64,000 nucleotides of DNA from JBJHBP01 sp050485685 (GTDB lineage: Bacteria > Pseudomonadota > Gammaproteobacteria > Steroidobacterales > Rariloculaceae), in NCBI GenBank assembly GCA_050485685.1, contig JBJHBW010000003.1:1-64000 (forward strand), in the 5' to 3' direction. Positions 35,905 to 44,356 of the stretch are shown in pieces. The translations under genes were made by a program, and so were the position numbers. Position 1 is the first letter of the stretch. Each line of letters opens with the position of its first letter. Under the pieces are notes generated by a model. It was given only the letters and a program-made list of their open reading frames with translations, was not told where the DNA came from and did not search any database.

Positions 35905-37302
35905 TTGACCCAACGCGTGTTCATCCAGACTTTCGGCTGTCAGATGAACGAGTACGACTCGCAGAAGATGGCCGACGTGCTGCACGACGCCTTTGGTACG
36001 GCCAGTGCTGAACAGCCCGAAGATGCCGATATCCTGCTGCTGAATACCTGTTCGGTGCGCGAAAAGGCCCAGGAGAAGGTGTTTTCGCTGCTCGGGCGCT
36101 GGCGCAGGCTGAAGGAGCAGCATCCGCACACGATTATTGGCGTGGGAGGGTGCGTGGCCAGCCAGGAGGGTGAAGCCATTCTGCGGCGTGCACCATTCGT
36201 CGATGTCGTGTTCGGACCGCAGACGCTGCATCGCCTGCCCGACATGATCGCCGAGGTGCGTCGCGGTCGTCCTGGCGTTGTCGATGTCAGCTTCCCGGAG
36301 ATTGAAAAGTTCGACCGCTTGCCGGAGCCGGAATCGGCTTCGAGTACGGCATTCCTGTCGGTTATGGAGGGTTGCAGCAAATACTGCACGTTCTGCGTGG
36401 TGCCCTACACGCGTGGCGAGGAAATCAGTCGGCCGTTCGACGACGTGATCGCCGAAGCGGCGCGGCTGGCCGAACTTGGCGTCAGGGAGATCAATCTGCT
36501 GGGCCAGAACGTGAATGCCTATCGCGGTCCAACGCACGACGGCGGCATCGCGGATCTGGCCACGCTGATCTTCTATGTGGCCGCGATCGACGGGGTGGAG
36601 CGCATACGCTTCACGACCTCACATCCGGTGGAGTTCACCGACTCGCTGGTCGAAGCCTATGCAGCGGTCGACAAGCTCGCCAGCTATCTGCATCTGCCAG
36701 TGCAGTCCGGTTCCGATCGTGTGCTCAGCCTGATGAAGCGCGGTCACACCGCGGCCGAATATCTTGCAAAGATCGAGAAGGTAAAGCAGGCCCGCCCCGG
36801 CATATCGCTGTCGTCGGATTTTATCGTCGGCTATCCGGGGGAGACGGATGAGGATTTCGAAGCCACCCTGGATCTGATTCGCAAGGTCGGCTTTGATCAG
36901 TCATTCAGTTTCATCTACAGTGCGCGCCCCGGCACGCCTGCGGCGGCGCTGGATGATCCGGTGCCACGTGAGGTCAAGCAGCAGCGCCTGGAGAAGCTGC
37001 AGGCGCTGGTCAACGAACAGGCTGCGGCCATCAGTCGCGCGATGGTGGGCGGCGTGGAGCGTGTTCTGGTGGAGAGGGCGTCGAAGAAGTCGGCGCGCGA
37101 GCTTGCCGGACGCACCGAGAACAACCGCTGGGTGAATTTTGTCGGCGATCCGGCCCTGATAGGCCGATTCGCCGATGTGGTGATCACCGAGGCGCTGCCC
37201 AACAGTCTGCGTGGTCGCCTGCAGTCCGGGCCACAACCGGCGCTTCAGGACGGCCCCATGAATCAATCCCGAAACAACAGGGTGCAAGAGTCCGTTGCCT
37301 GA
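35905..37302 (+). CDS. miaB: tRNA-2-methylthio-N6-dimethylallyladenosine synthase
   Basis: A 465-residue radical-SAM methylthiotransferase that modifies A37 of tRNAs reading UNN codons. The N-terminal UPF0004 domain holds the auxiliary cluster ligands Cys12 (FGCQMNEYDS), Cys49 (NTCSVR) and Cys83 (GGCVA). The radical-SAM cluster CSKYCTFC uses Cys157, Cys161 and Cys164, and a TRAM domain follows. The start is TTG 35905, supported by AGGAG 8 bases upstream and by the normal family N-terminus. Its stop overlaps the ybeZ start by 8 bases. Confidence 0.97.
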   Translation: MTQRVFIQTFGCQMNEYDSQKMADVLHDAFGTASAEQPEDADILLLNTCSVREKAQEKVFSLLGRWRRLKEQHPHTIIGVGGCVASQEGEAILRRAPFVDVVFGPQTLHRLPDMIAEVRRGRPGVVDVSFPEIEKFDRLPEPESASSTAFLSVMEGCSKYCTFCVVPYTRGEEISRPFDDVIAEAARLAELGVREINLLGQNVNAYRGPTHDGGIADLATLIFYVAAIDGVERIRFTTSHPVEFTDSLVEAYAAVDKLASYLHLPVQSGSDRVLSLMKRGHTAAEYLAKIEKVKQARPGISLSSDFIVGYPGETDEDFEATLDLIRKVGFDQSFSFIYSARPGTPAAALDDPVPREVKQQRLEKLQALVNEQAAAISRAMVGGVERVLVERASKKSARELAGRTENNRWVNFVGDPALIGRFADVVITEALPNSLRGRLQSGPQPALQDGPMNQSRNNRVQESVA

Positions 37303-38341
37303 TCCTGCAACAGCCATTGCCTCCACCGATCTCGTACTCACACCGGACGATCATCGCCGGCTCGCGAACCTGTGCGGGCAGTTCGATGAGCACATCCGCC
37401 AGATCGAGGAGCGGCTGGGCATTGAAATCAACAGCCGTGGCAACCATTTCAGACTGACCGGGGTGGAAGCTGCCACACGACGTGGCACCCGTGTGTTGCA
37501 GGATCTGTTTGCCCGCACCGAGGACGAGGATCTTGATCGCGAGACCGTACATATGACCCTTGCCGAACATTCAATGACAGATTCTGCCGCCGGCGGGCAG
37601 GCACTGGCCGTGGACGCACCGTCCGGGCACCGTGACGACAACGTGATCCATACCCGGCGGCGCGATGTGCGGGCACGTGGACGCAACCAGATTACGTACA
37701 CCCTGGCGATGCGTGAGGCGGACCTCAGCTTCGGCATCGGACCGGCCGGCACCGGCAAGACATACCTTGCCGTGGCAGCCGCGGTCGAAGCGCTGAATGC
37801 GGAACTGGTGCGGCGTATCGTACTCGTGCGTCCGGCGGTCGAAGCCGGTGAGCGACTGGGCTTTCTGCCCGGCGATATGTCGCAGAAGGTGGATCCCTAT
37901 CTTCGCCCCATGTATGACGCGCTGTACGAGATGATCGGTTTCGATCGCGTCGGACGCCTGATCGAGCGGCATGTCATTGAAGTCGCGCCGCTGGCTTTCA
38001 TGCGCGGCAGAACCCTGAACGAGTCGTTCGTGATACTGGACGAAGCGCAGAACACGACCGTGGAGCAGATGAAGATGTTCCTGACGCGTATAGGGTTCGG
38101 CTCGCGTGCGGTCGTCACAGGCGACATTACACAGACTGACCTGCCGAAAGGCCGGGAGTCCGGTCTCAAGCACGCGATGCGCGTGCTGGAGCATGTGGAA
38201 GGCATACGCTTTGTGCATTTCACCGCCGGCGATGTGGTGCGTCACCCGCTGGTGCAGAGCATCGTCACGGCCTACGCGCGTGCCGAGCAGCAGGACGAAG
38301 AGCGTCGTCGCGCCGCGGGACGCGAGGGTGAACCATCGTGA
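37295..38341 (+). CDS. ybeZ: PhoH-like ATPase (YbeZ)
   Basis: A 348-residue protein with an N-terminal helical region and a PhoH P-loop domain (GPAGTGKT at about 149-156, and VILDEAQNT as Walker B). It acts with the endonuclease YbeY in RNA metabolism, in line with its neighbour. The start is TTG 37295, overlapping miaB; the family N-terminus fits from here. A KH-like segment appears near residues 40-75 (IEERLGIEINSRGNHFRLTG). The order miaB-ybeZ-ybeY-corC-lnt is the standard one. Confidence 0.95.
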   Translation: MPDPATAIASTDLVLTPDDHRRLANLCGQFDEHIRQIEERLGIEINSRGNHFRLTGVEAATRRGTRVLQDLFARTEDEDLDRETVHMTLAEHSMTDSAAGGQALAVDAPSGHRDDNVIHTRRRDVRARGRNQITYTLAMREADLSFGIGPAGTGKTYLAVAAAVEALNAELVRRIVLVRPAVEAGERLGFLPGDMSQKVDPYLRPMYDALYEMIGFDRVGRLIERHVIEVAPLAFMRGRTLNESFVILDEAQNTTVEQMKMFLTRIGFGSRAVVTGDITQTDLPKGRESGLKHAMRVLEHVEGIRFVHFTAGDVVRHPLVQSIVTAYARAEQQDEERRRAAGREGEPS

Positions 38342-38345
38342 CGCC

Positions 38346-38921
38346 ATGGACGTAACCCGGCATCGCAGCATGGGCTTCACCGACACCGCTCGCCGAACCG
38401 GTCCCCGAACGACCGGACAGCATGCGCAGCTGCGGGTGGTCGTACAGAAAGCCTGTCGTACAACCGGCATACCTTCGGCGACACGTATTCGCGAGTGGCT
38501 TCTTGCCGCGCTCGATGGTGTGCTCAGCGGCGAGGTGACCGTGCGGGTGATAGGCGAAGCGGAATCTGCGCAGCTGAACAGCACCTGGCGTGGCAAGCAA
38601 GGTGCCACCAACGTGCTGTCGTTTCCCGCAGATGGGGAGATCGGCGCCGGCGTGCCGGGGCAGGAAGACTGCCTGCCGGCGGGCGACATTGCGATCTGTG
38701 CGCCGGTGCTTGAGCGCGAGGCGGCAGAGCAGGGCAAGGCGCTGGATGCGCACTGGGCACATATCGTGATTCACGGCGGGCTGCACCTGGCCGGCTACGA
38801 TCATGAGGCGCCTGAAGAGGCCGAGGCCATGGAAGCACGCGAGCGTGAACTGCTGGCCGGGTTCGGGATTTCCGACCCCTATCAGGTCCCGCATGCACCC
38901 GCGTCGGCTCGGCGCACCTGA
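38346..38921 (+). CDS. ybeY: Endoribonuclease YbeY (16S rRNA maturation factor)
   Basis: A 191-residue zinc enzyme needed for 16S rRNA 3' end processing and ribosome quality control. The metal motif HGGLHLAGYDHE supplies His143, His147 and His153, and GATNVLSFPAD is the conserved strand before it. The N-terminus is about 20 residues longer than usual if ATG 38346 is used; ATG 38370 gives 183 residues. The C-terminal tail (about 170-191) is also extended and Pro/Ala-rich. It starts 4 bases after the ybeZ stop. Confidence 0.95.
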   Translation: MDVTRHRSMGFTDTARRTGPRTTGQHAQLRVVVQKACRTTGIPSATRIREWLLAALDGVLSGEVTVRVIGEAESAQLNSTWRGKQGATNVLSFPADGEIGAGVPGQEDCLPAGDIAICAPVLEREAAEQGKALDAHWAHIVIHGGLHLAGYDHEAPEEAEAMEARERELLAGFGISDPYQVPHAPASARRT

Positions 38922-38975
38922 GCGCTTGCAAGCCATTTTCACCCGCTGCAAGATAACCCTTTAGAATCTGTAGAG

Positions 38976-39881
38976 ATGTCATCTCAAAACGGTCCCAGTC
39001 CGGATTCCTCCAGCTCATCGAGTTGGTGGTCGCGCCTGTTTCAGGGGCGCGGCGACGACGCGCGTGAGCGCGAGGAAATCGCCGCATTTCTCGCCGAGTG
39101 TCGACGCCGTGAACTGATCGGCGGTGACGAGTACGCGATGCTGCAGGGCGTGCTGCAGGTCTCCGAAACCCAGGTGCGCGACATCATGATCCCGCGTTCG
39201 CACATGGTGGTTGTCGCTCATGACGATCCGCCGGACCTGGTGTTGAAGACCATCGTCGAATCCGGTCATTCGCGTTTTCCGGTCATCAGCGGTGACCGCG
39301 ACCAGGTGATCGGCATACTGCTGGCAAAGGACCTGCTGAAGTTTTTCGCTGCCCGTCTGGTGCAGACCGACAGCGAAAGCGGGCCGGCTTTCCGTCTCGA
39401 GGAGCTGCTCAGGCCGGCGGCATTCATACCCGAGAGCAAGCGCCTGAACACGCTGCTGACGGAGTTTCGCGAAAGCCACAATCACATGGCCATCGTTGTC
39501 GACGAATACGGCGGCGTGTCCGGTCTTGCAACCATCGAGGATGTGCTGGAGCAGATCGTCGGCGATATCGATGACGAGCACGACCCTGAGGAAGCCGAGC
39601 ATATCCAGAGCCAGGGCGACAATCGATATGTGGTGGTCGGCCTGACGCGTATCGAGGACTTCAACGAGTTCTTCGGCTGCAGCCTGTCGGACGAGGAATA
39701 CGATACGGTGGGCGGTCTGATCATGCATGAGCTTGGTCGACTGCCACGGCGGGGCGAGCAGATCACGATGGACAGTTTCCGTTTCAAGGTACTGCGTGCC
39801 GACCGCCGGCGGGTGCATACGGTGGAAGTCACGCGTGTCGAGACTGCCGACACCGGAGCTGATGCCAAGCGGGCGAGCTGA
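38976..39881 (+). CDS. corC: CorC/HlyC-family CBS-domain protein (YbeX)
   Basis: A 301-residue cytoplasmic protein with a Ser-rich N-terminus, two CBS repeats (VRDIMIPRSHMVVV and IVVDEYGGVSGLATIEDVLEQIVGD) and a C-terminal CorC_HlyC domain (about 215-290, VVGLTRIEDFNEFFG). It was described as needed for Mg/Co efflux and more recently linked to ribosome metabolism, which suits this gene order. There are no transmembrane helices. It starts 54 bases after ybeY and overlaps the start of lnt. Confidence 0.93.
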   Translation: MSSQNGPSPDSSSSSSWWSRLFQGRGDDAREREEIAAFLAECRRRELIGGDEYAMLQGVLQVSETQVRDIMIPRSHMVVVAHDDPPDLVLKTIVESGHSRFPVISGDRDQVIGILLAKDLLKFFAARLVQTDSESGPAFRLEELLRPAAFIPESKRLNTLLTEFRESHNHMAIVVDEYGGVSGLATIEDVLEQIVGDIDDEHDPEEAEHIQSQGDNRYVVVGLTRIEDFNEFFGCSLSDEEYDTVGGLIMHELGRLPRRGEQITMDSFRFKVLRADRRRVHTVEVTRVETADTGADAKRAS

Positions 39882-41451
39882 CGGCATCGCCGTGCGCCTG
39901 CCATTCTCGCCAAAGACCCTGATCAGCATCGCGGCCGGCGCCGTGCTGCCACTCGCTTTCGCGCCCTTCGGACAGTTCTGGCTGGCACTGATCGCCTATG
40001 CCGCGCTGCTGTGGATATGGCGCGATGAATCTCCCCGTAGCGCGTTCCGGCTTGGCTATCTGTTCGGTTTCGCGTGCTACCTGTCCGGTGTGCACTGGGT
40101 CTACGTCAGCATCTACTACTACGGTCAGACGCATGTCTCGCTGGCGCTGTTTCTGACGGTGGGCATGGTGGCAATACTGGCGTTGTACCCGGCCATCACC
40201 GGTTATATCGCTGCGCGCTGGTTGCGCACCAGCGGTGCACTTGCGTGGCTGGTTCTGCTGCCGGCCCTGTGGGTGCTTCTGGAATGGGTGCGCGGCTGGT
40301 TTCTCAGCGGCTTCGGCTGGCTGTCGGCCGGCTACAGCCAGACGGATTCCTGGCTTGCGGGTCTGGCGCCGGTGCTCGGTGTTCACGGCGTAGGCTGGGC
40401 GGTGCTGCTCACCGCAGGTGCGCTGGTCACACTGCTGCACGCGATCAGCCGCAGCGCAGGTCGGGTGCGAACAGCCGGCAGCAGGGGAAGCACCGCAGCC
40501 CTGAAGACGGCAGCAGCATTGCTGCTTTTGCTCTGGGGAAGCGCCTGGTTCCTCGTCGATCATCGCTGGACATCACCGCGCGGCCAGCTGCTCAGCGTGG
40601 CATTGCTGCAGGGCGCCGTGCCGCAGGACCTCAAATGGTTGCCGGAGGAGCTGGCCGAGACCATGCAGCTGTACTGGCGCATGACGGACGAAGCTGCCGG
40701 CAGCCGGCTCGTGATCTGGCCGGAAGCGGCGATTCCTACCCTGTACGAGTACGTGCCGGAGTACCTCGAAGCGGTGCGCGTCAGTGCAGCGGAACAGGGC
40801 AGTGAAGTATTGCTGGGCATACTGAAGGACAATCCGCCGGCCGATCACAGCGGGCCGTCGGAAAATTTCCAGAACGTGCTGGTGGCGCTGACCGAGCCGC
40901 ACCAGATCTACACCAAGCGCCAGCTGGTACCTTTCGGTGAATATTTCCCGGTGCCCGGTTTCGTGCGCAACTGGATGCGCCTGATGAGCCTGCCCTATAC
41001 GGATGCAGTGCCCGGGCCCGCCTCCCCGCCGCCCATGGACGTGGCCGGGGAGCGCATTGCTGCGATGATCTGTTACGAGGCGCTGTTCGGGGCGCAGCAG
41101 CTGCATTACTTCCCCGAAGCCACCCTGATCGTGAATGTCAGTAATGACGCGTGGTTCGGTGACTCTATTGCGCCCCACCAGCATCTGCAGATCGCACGCA
41201 TGCGCGCGATCGAGGCCGGCCGCTACCTGTTGCGTTCAACGAATACCGGCATTACTGCGGTCATCGATCCGCTGGGTCAGGTGGTAGCACGCATTCCGCA
41301 GTTCGAGCAGGGGACGCTGCGCTACACCGTCCAGGGATTCACCGGCGCGACGCCGTACGTGCGCTGGGGAAACTGGCCCGTGATCGGGCTGGGTCTGCTG
41401 CTTGTCGTCGGCTTCATTGCAGGCGGTCGGCTGCCGCGCTGGCGACGGTAA
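39862..41451 (+). CDS. lnt: Apolipoprotein N-acyltransferase
   Basis: A 529-residue inner-membrane enzyme that adds the third acyl chain to lipoproteins. About six N-terminal helices are followed by a nitrilase-type domain with the catalytic triad Glu288 (WPEAAIP), Lys352 (YTKRQLVPFGEYFP) and Cys404 (ICYEALFG). A final helix (VIGLGLLLVVGFIAGG) closes the protein. ATG 39862 overlaps corC by 20 bases; GTG 39892 is a close alternative. The many lipoproteins in this window are its natural clients. Confidence 0.95.
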   Translation: MPSGRADGIAVRLPFSPKTLISIAAGAVLPLAFAPFGQFWLALIAYAALLWIWRDESPRSAFRLGYLFGFACYLSGVHWVYVSIYYYGQTHVSLALFLTVGMVAILALYPAITGYIAARWLRTSGALAWLVLLPALWVLLEWVRGWFLSGFGWLSAGYSQTDSWLAGLAPVLGVHGVGWAVLLTAGALVTLLHAISRSAGRVRTAGSRGSTAALKTAAALLLLLWGSAWFLVDHRWTSPRGQLLSVALLQGAVPQDLKWLPEELAETMQLYWRMTDEAAGSRLVIWPEAAIPTLYEYVPEYLEAVRVSAAEQGSEVLLGILKDNPPADHSGPSENFQNVLVALTEPHQIYTKRQLVPFGEYFPVPGFVRNWMRLMSLPYTDAVPGPASPPPMDVAGERIAAMICYEALFGAQQLHYFPEATLIVNVSNDAWFGDSIAPHQHLQIARMRAIEAGRYLLRSTNTGITAVIDPLGQVVARIPQFEQGTLRYTVQGFTGATPYVRWGNWPVIGLGLLLVVGFIAGGRLPRWRR

Positions 41452-41454
41452 AGA

Positions 41455-41472
41455 TCGGGCTTGATGGCCCGA
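41455..41472 (+). terminator. Hairpin after lnt
   Basis: TCGGGC and GCCCGA pair around TTGATG, directly after the lnt stop. A short C/T-rich stretch follows in place of a T tract, so termination here is only plausible. Confidence 0.35.
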
Positions 41473-41488
41473 CTCTCCCGCTATCGAA

Positions 41489-41644
41489 GTGGAGCCAATC
41501 CAGGAATATTATCGGGTAATGCAGATTGACGACGAAGACAGACCCGCGTATCACGTACGTCATGGGCTGGCCATGCCGGCATCACGCCAGGCTTGCAGGG
41601 CGTTTCTCCATCGTTCCCACAGTGACCTGACCACCGGGGTTTGA
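41489..41644 (+). CDS. Possible small protein of 51 residues upstream of the TraB gene
   Basis: A GTG-started frame (internal ATG at 41519) is open for 51 codons and stops 3 bases before the next ATG. The predicted peptide begins EPIQEYYRVMQIDDEDRPAY and ends RSHSDLTTGV. Its composition is protein-like and acidic at the start, and the position would allow coupling to the TraB/GumN gene. No clear Shine-Dalgarno sequence and no known family support it, so it may be chance. Confidence 0.25.
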   Translation: MEPIQEYYRVMQIDDEDRPAYHVRHGLAMPASRQACRAFLHRSHSDLTTGV

Positions 41645-41647
41645 GCC

Positions 41648-42571
41648 ATGATCAGAAGAAGCACTCTTTTTGCGACTCTGCTCGCGTTGTCCTTCCTGGG
41701 CGGGGCAGGTCTGTACCAGCACACCGTCGCGCATGCACAGGACTATGCGGCCGTGCAGGCCGATCCGGCCCTGTGGAAAGTGGAACGGGGCGATGCTGTG
41801 GTCTGGCTGTTCGGCACATTTCATCTGTTGCCACCGGAACTGAGCTGGCGTACCGCGGACGTCAACGAAGCCATGGCTGCGTCCGATGCGGTCTGGTTCG
41901 AAGCGGACACGGAAAGCGCTGAGGCGCAGCAGCAGAGCACCATGCTGGTGTTGAGTCTGGGTATGAATCCGCAGGGCGTGACCCTGTCTTCACTGCTGGA
42001 CGCGGAAACGGCGGCATTGCTTGCGAGTGTCGCGCCGTCCGTGGGTGCGAACCCGGCCATGCTGGAACCATTCAGACCCTGGATGGCCGGCCTCACGCTG
42101 GCCGTGGTGCAGACGATGTCACTGGGCTTCGATCCGGCGGCCGGTGTGGAAGCGGTCCTGTATCGCGAGGCGCAGACTGCCGGCCAGCGGGTCGGCTACC
42201 TGGAAACCGCGGAAGATCAGCTGCGCATGATGGCCGGGCTGCCCGAGGAAGTTGCGATCGAGCTGCTTGCCCAGACCTTGCGCGACCTGCAGGAAATGCC
42301 CGATCAGGTGAGTGAACTGGTCATTGCATGGGCAACCGGGGACCTGGATGCGCTGGACGAAGCCATCAATGGCGCGATGCGTGATTCCAGCCCCGAGCTT
42401 TATGAAGCGCTGCTGATCGAGCGCAATCGCAACTGGATTCCGCATATCAGGTCCATGCTGGACGAGGGCGGCACGCATTTCGTTGCCGTGGGTGCGGGCC
42501 ACATGGTCGGCGACGGCAGCGTGATCGCGCTGCTGGAAGCAGAGGGTTTCTCCGTGGTGCGTCACCGATAA
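41648..42571 (+). CDS. TraB/GumN-family exported protein
   Basis: A 307-residue protein with a signal segment (TLFATLLALSFLGGAGLYQ). The TraB/GumN (Tiki-like) pattern is clear: WKVERGDAVVWLFGTFHLLP near the N-terminus, FEADTES, and GTHFVAVGAGHMVGDGSVI near the C-terminus. The GxxH and Glu motifs form the metal site of the fold, and eukaryotic Tiki relatives are metalloproteases. A bacterial substrate is not known. GGGG lies in the overlap with the small upstream frame. Confidence 0.9.
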   Translation: MIRRSTLFATLLALSFLGGAGLYQHTVAHAQDYAAVQADPALWKVERGDAVVWLFGTFHLLPPELSWRTADVNEAMAASDAVWFEADTESAEAQQQSTMLVLSLGMNPQGVTLSSLLDAETAALLASVAPSVGANPAMLEPFRPWMAGLTLAVVQTMSLGFDPAAGVEAVLYREAQTAGQRVGYLETAEDQLRMMAGLPEEVAIELLAQTLRDLQEMPDQVSELVIAWATGDLDALDEAINGAMRDSSPELYEALLIERNRNWIPHIRSMLDEGGTHFVAVGAGHMVGDGSVIALLEAEGFSVVRHR

Positions 42572-42684
42572 GCGGCCAGCGCAGCTCCTGATCGATCCCG
42601 GCCAGCCGGTCCCTGCAGGACCTCTCAGAATATTTCAGGATCCGAAAGGTATACTGAGCAGACCGTGCGGTCAGGAGAACAACA

Positions 42685-43647
42685 ATGAAAAGATTGATCC
42701 TTGCGCTGCTGATACTGGGAGGCGCATCCGCGACCGGCTGGGCGCAGCTGCCTCAACAGTCCGGTGAATGCGACAGGTCCTGTCTGGAAGGCTTCATAGA
42801 CCGCTATCTGGTTGCGATGCTGAACAGGGATGTCAGCGATGACCTGTTTGCGCGGGACGTGAAGTTCACCGAGAACGGCATCAGGCTGCCCCTGGGCAAC
42901 GAAGGCCTCTGGTACGGCATGTCGGGCCTTGATGGCTACCGTTTCTATGTGCCGGACATCCAGACTCAGCAGGTGGCGTTCATTGGCACAGTGCGTGAGC
43001 ACATGGCCAGTGCCGGGCAGGATGACGCCGACGCCAACAATGTTGCGGTCGCCATCCGGCTCAAGGTCGTAGACGGGCTGATTACGGAGGTTGAACAGCT
43101 GGCGATTCGGCCGCGAGTGCAGCTCTTCGGGGGCGGAGGGGATGAAGGCCCCTTCGGCAATACCGGCGATAACGTGCTGGCCATGGGCGAGCCGCACGAG
43201 ATGTTCAGGACGCCGATTCCGGTGAACGAGCGGCACACGCGAGAAGAGTTGATCGAGGCTTCCAATCATTACTTCACCGCGCTGGCACGTCATGACAGTC
43301 AGGGGTATTACCCGTTCACGGAAGACTGCATCCGCTACGAGAACGGCATACTGGCCTCCAGCGATTGCAAGACGGAGTTTGAAAGCGACCGCCTCAACAA
43401 CATCGTTGACCGTATCCGTGACCGGCGTTTCGTTGCAGTAGACGTCGAGCGTGGCATCGCTTTCTCGTTTGCATTTTTCGATCACTATCGCATCAACTGG
43501 ACCTGGCAGCTGGCCGAGCTGTTCCGCATCGAGAACGGCCAGATTCGTCGCATCGAAGCGGTATTTCATCAGGCGCCGTTCGGCATGGATTCGGGCTGGA
43601 GTCCCTACGAGCTGTCGATAGGGGAGTCCATTCAGAGCATTCGCTGA
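42685..43647 (+). CDS. Exported protein, probably with NTF2-like (SnoaL-like) folds
   Basis: A 320-residue protein with a signal peptide (KRLILALLILGGASATGWAQ). The mature region starts CDRSCLEGFIDRYLVAML and has two halves, each beginning with a helix followed by strands that could be cystatin/NTF2-like; the second half opens REELIEASNHYFTALARHD and ends with ELFRIENGQIRRIEAVF. Similar proteins carry a DUF8021-type annotation, which I offer tentatively. CAGGAG precedes ATG 42685. It is different in sequence from the six SnoaL_4-type domains but probably shares the fold. Confidence 0.75.
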   Translation: MKRLILALLILGGASATGWAQLPQQSGECDRSCLEGFIDRYLVAMLNRDVSDDLFARDVKFTENGIRLPLGNEGLWYGMSGLDGYRFYVPDIQTQQVAFIGTVREHMASAGQDDADANNVAVAIRLKVVDGLITEVEQLAIRPRVQLFGGGGDEGPFGNTGDNVLAMGEPHEMFRTPIPVNERHTREELIEASNHYFTALARHDSQGYYPFTEDCIRYENGILASSDCKTEFESDRLNNIVDRIRDRRFVAVDVERGIAFSFAFFDHYRINWTWQLAELFRIENGQIRRIEAVFHQAPFGMDSGWSPYELSIGESIQSIR

Positions 43648-43715
43648 GTCGCAGCGACGTGACAGGCCGGCGCACGGTGCGCCGGCCTGCACGAGCCGTC
43701 CCTGAACGAGCGGCG

Positions 43716-44189
43716 ATGAGATTCGAACACATCATCGAGATCAACGATCCTCAGTCACCTGAGCTGCCGTATCTGACGGCTTCGCAGCTCTGGCGAGGAC
43801 TGCTGTTGCGTGTGCATCAACCGCAGGTTTTCGTGGAGGCGCTGGAAAGTGCCACAGTCACCGAAGTCGGGCCGGGCCGCTATCAGCGACAGCTGGAGTA
43901 CGGGAGCTTCGAAGTGCACGACGAGGTGGTGATCGATGACGATCTTCTGATCAGCACGCATGTCGTGGCCCCTGCGGATATCGCCGGTATGGCACTGTGG
44001 GTTCAGCTGCAGGCGCCGGCACCGCAATCCCTTGTCGTGCGCTTCGTCTACAGCGACGACGGCAGCCATCAGACCGCGGAACTCAATGCCGCCGAACAGC
44101 GTGCACGGCAGTCGGCCTGGCTGCATGCGGATCGCGATGCCATCGCGCTGATCAGGCGAATGGCAGGCTCAGGGATGCTGGGTGAATGA
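43716..44189 (+). CDS. SRPBCC-fold protein, DUF1857/AtaL-like
   Basis: A 157-residue cytoplasmic protein. The opening MRFEHIIEINDPQSPELPYL and LTASQLWRGLLLRVHQP match the DUF1857/AtaL-like group of the START/SRPBCC fold, which forms a hydrophobic ligand pocket. ATG 43716 was chosen as it begins the first strand; an extension to 43659 reads as non-coding. The function is unknown; family members are hypothetical or linked to secondary metabolism in fungi. Confidence 0.82.
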   Translation: MRFEHIIEINDPQSPELPYLTASQLWRGLLLRVHQPQVFVEALESATVTEVGPGRYQRQLEYGSFEVHDEVVIDDDLLISTHVVAPADIAGMALWVQLQAPAPQSLVVRFVYSDDGSHQTAELNAAEQRARQSAWLHADRDAIALIRRMAGSGMLGE

Positions 44190-44224
44190 GTGCGTGGGGA
44201 GTGCGCGTGGGCGTGCAGCGGCCC

Positions 44225-44248
44225 CGGTACCGGTACCGTTACCGGTTA
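44225..44248. repeat. Hexamer repeat CGGTAC upstream of the triple-domain gene
   Basis: CGGTAC is repeated exactly twice (44225-44236) and then continues as CGTTAC and CGGTTA, giving overlapping ACCGGT/GGTACC palindromes 109-132 bases before the next start. It may be a regulator site or simple-sequence drift. Confidence 0.4.
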
Positions 44249-44356
44249 GCAATGCCATGCCAACTGTGGGATAAATGCGGCTATCCATCATTGTGCATGT
44301 CGCGCAGGTGAAGAAACGGCATCGCCAGAAAAGAGTTTCCGGGGGAGAGCAGCATC

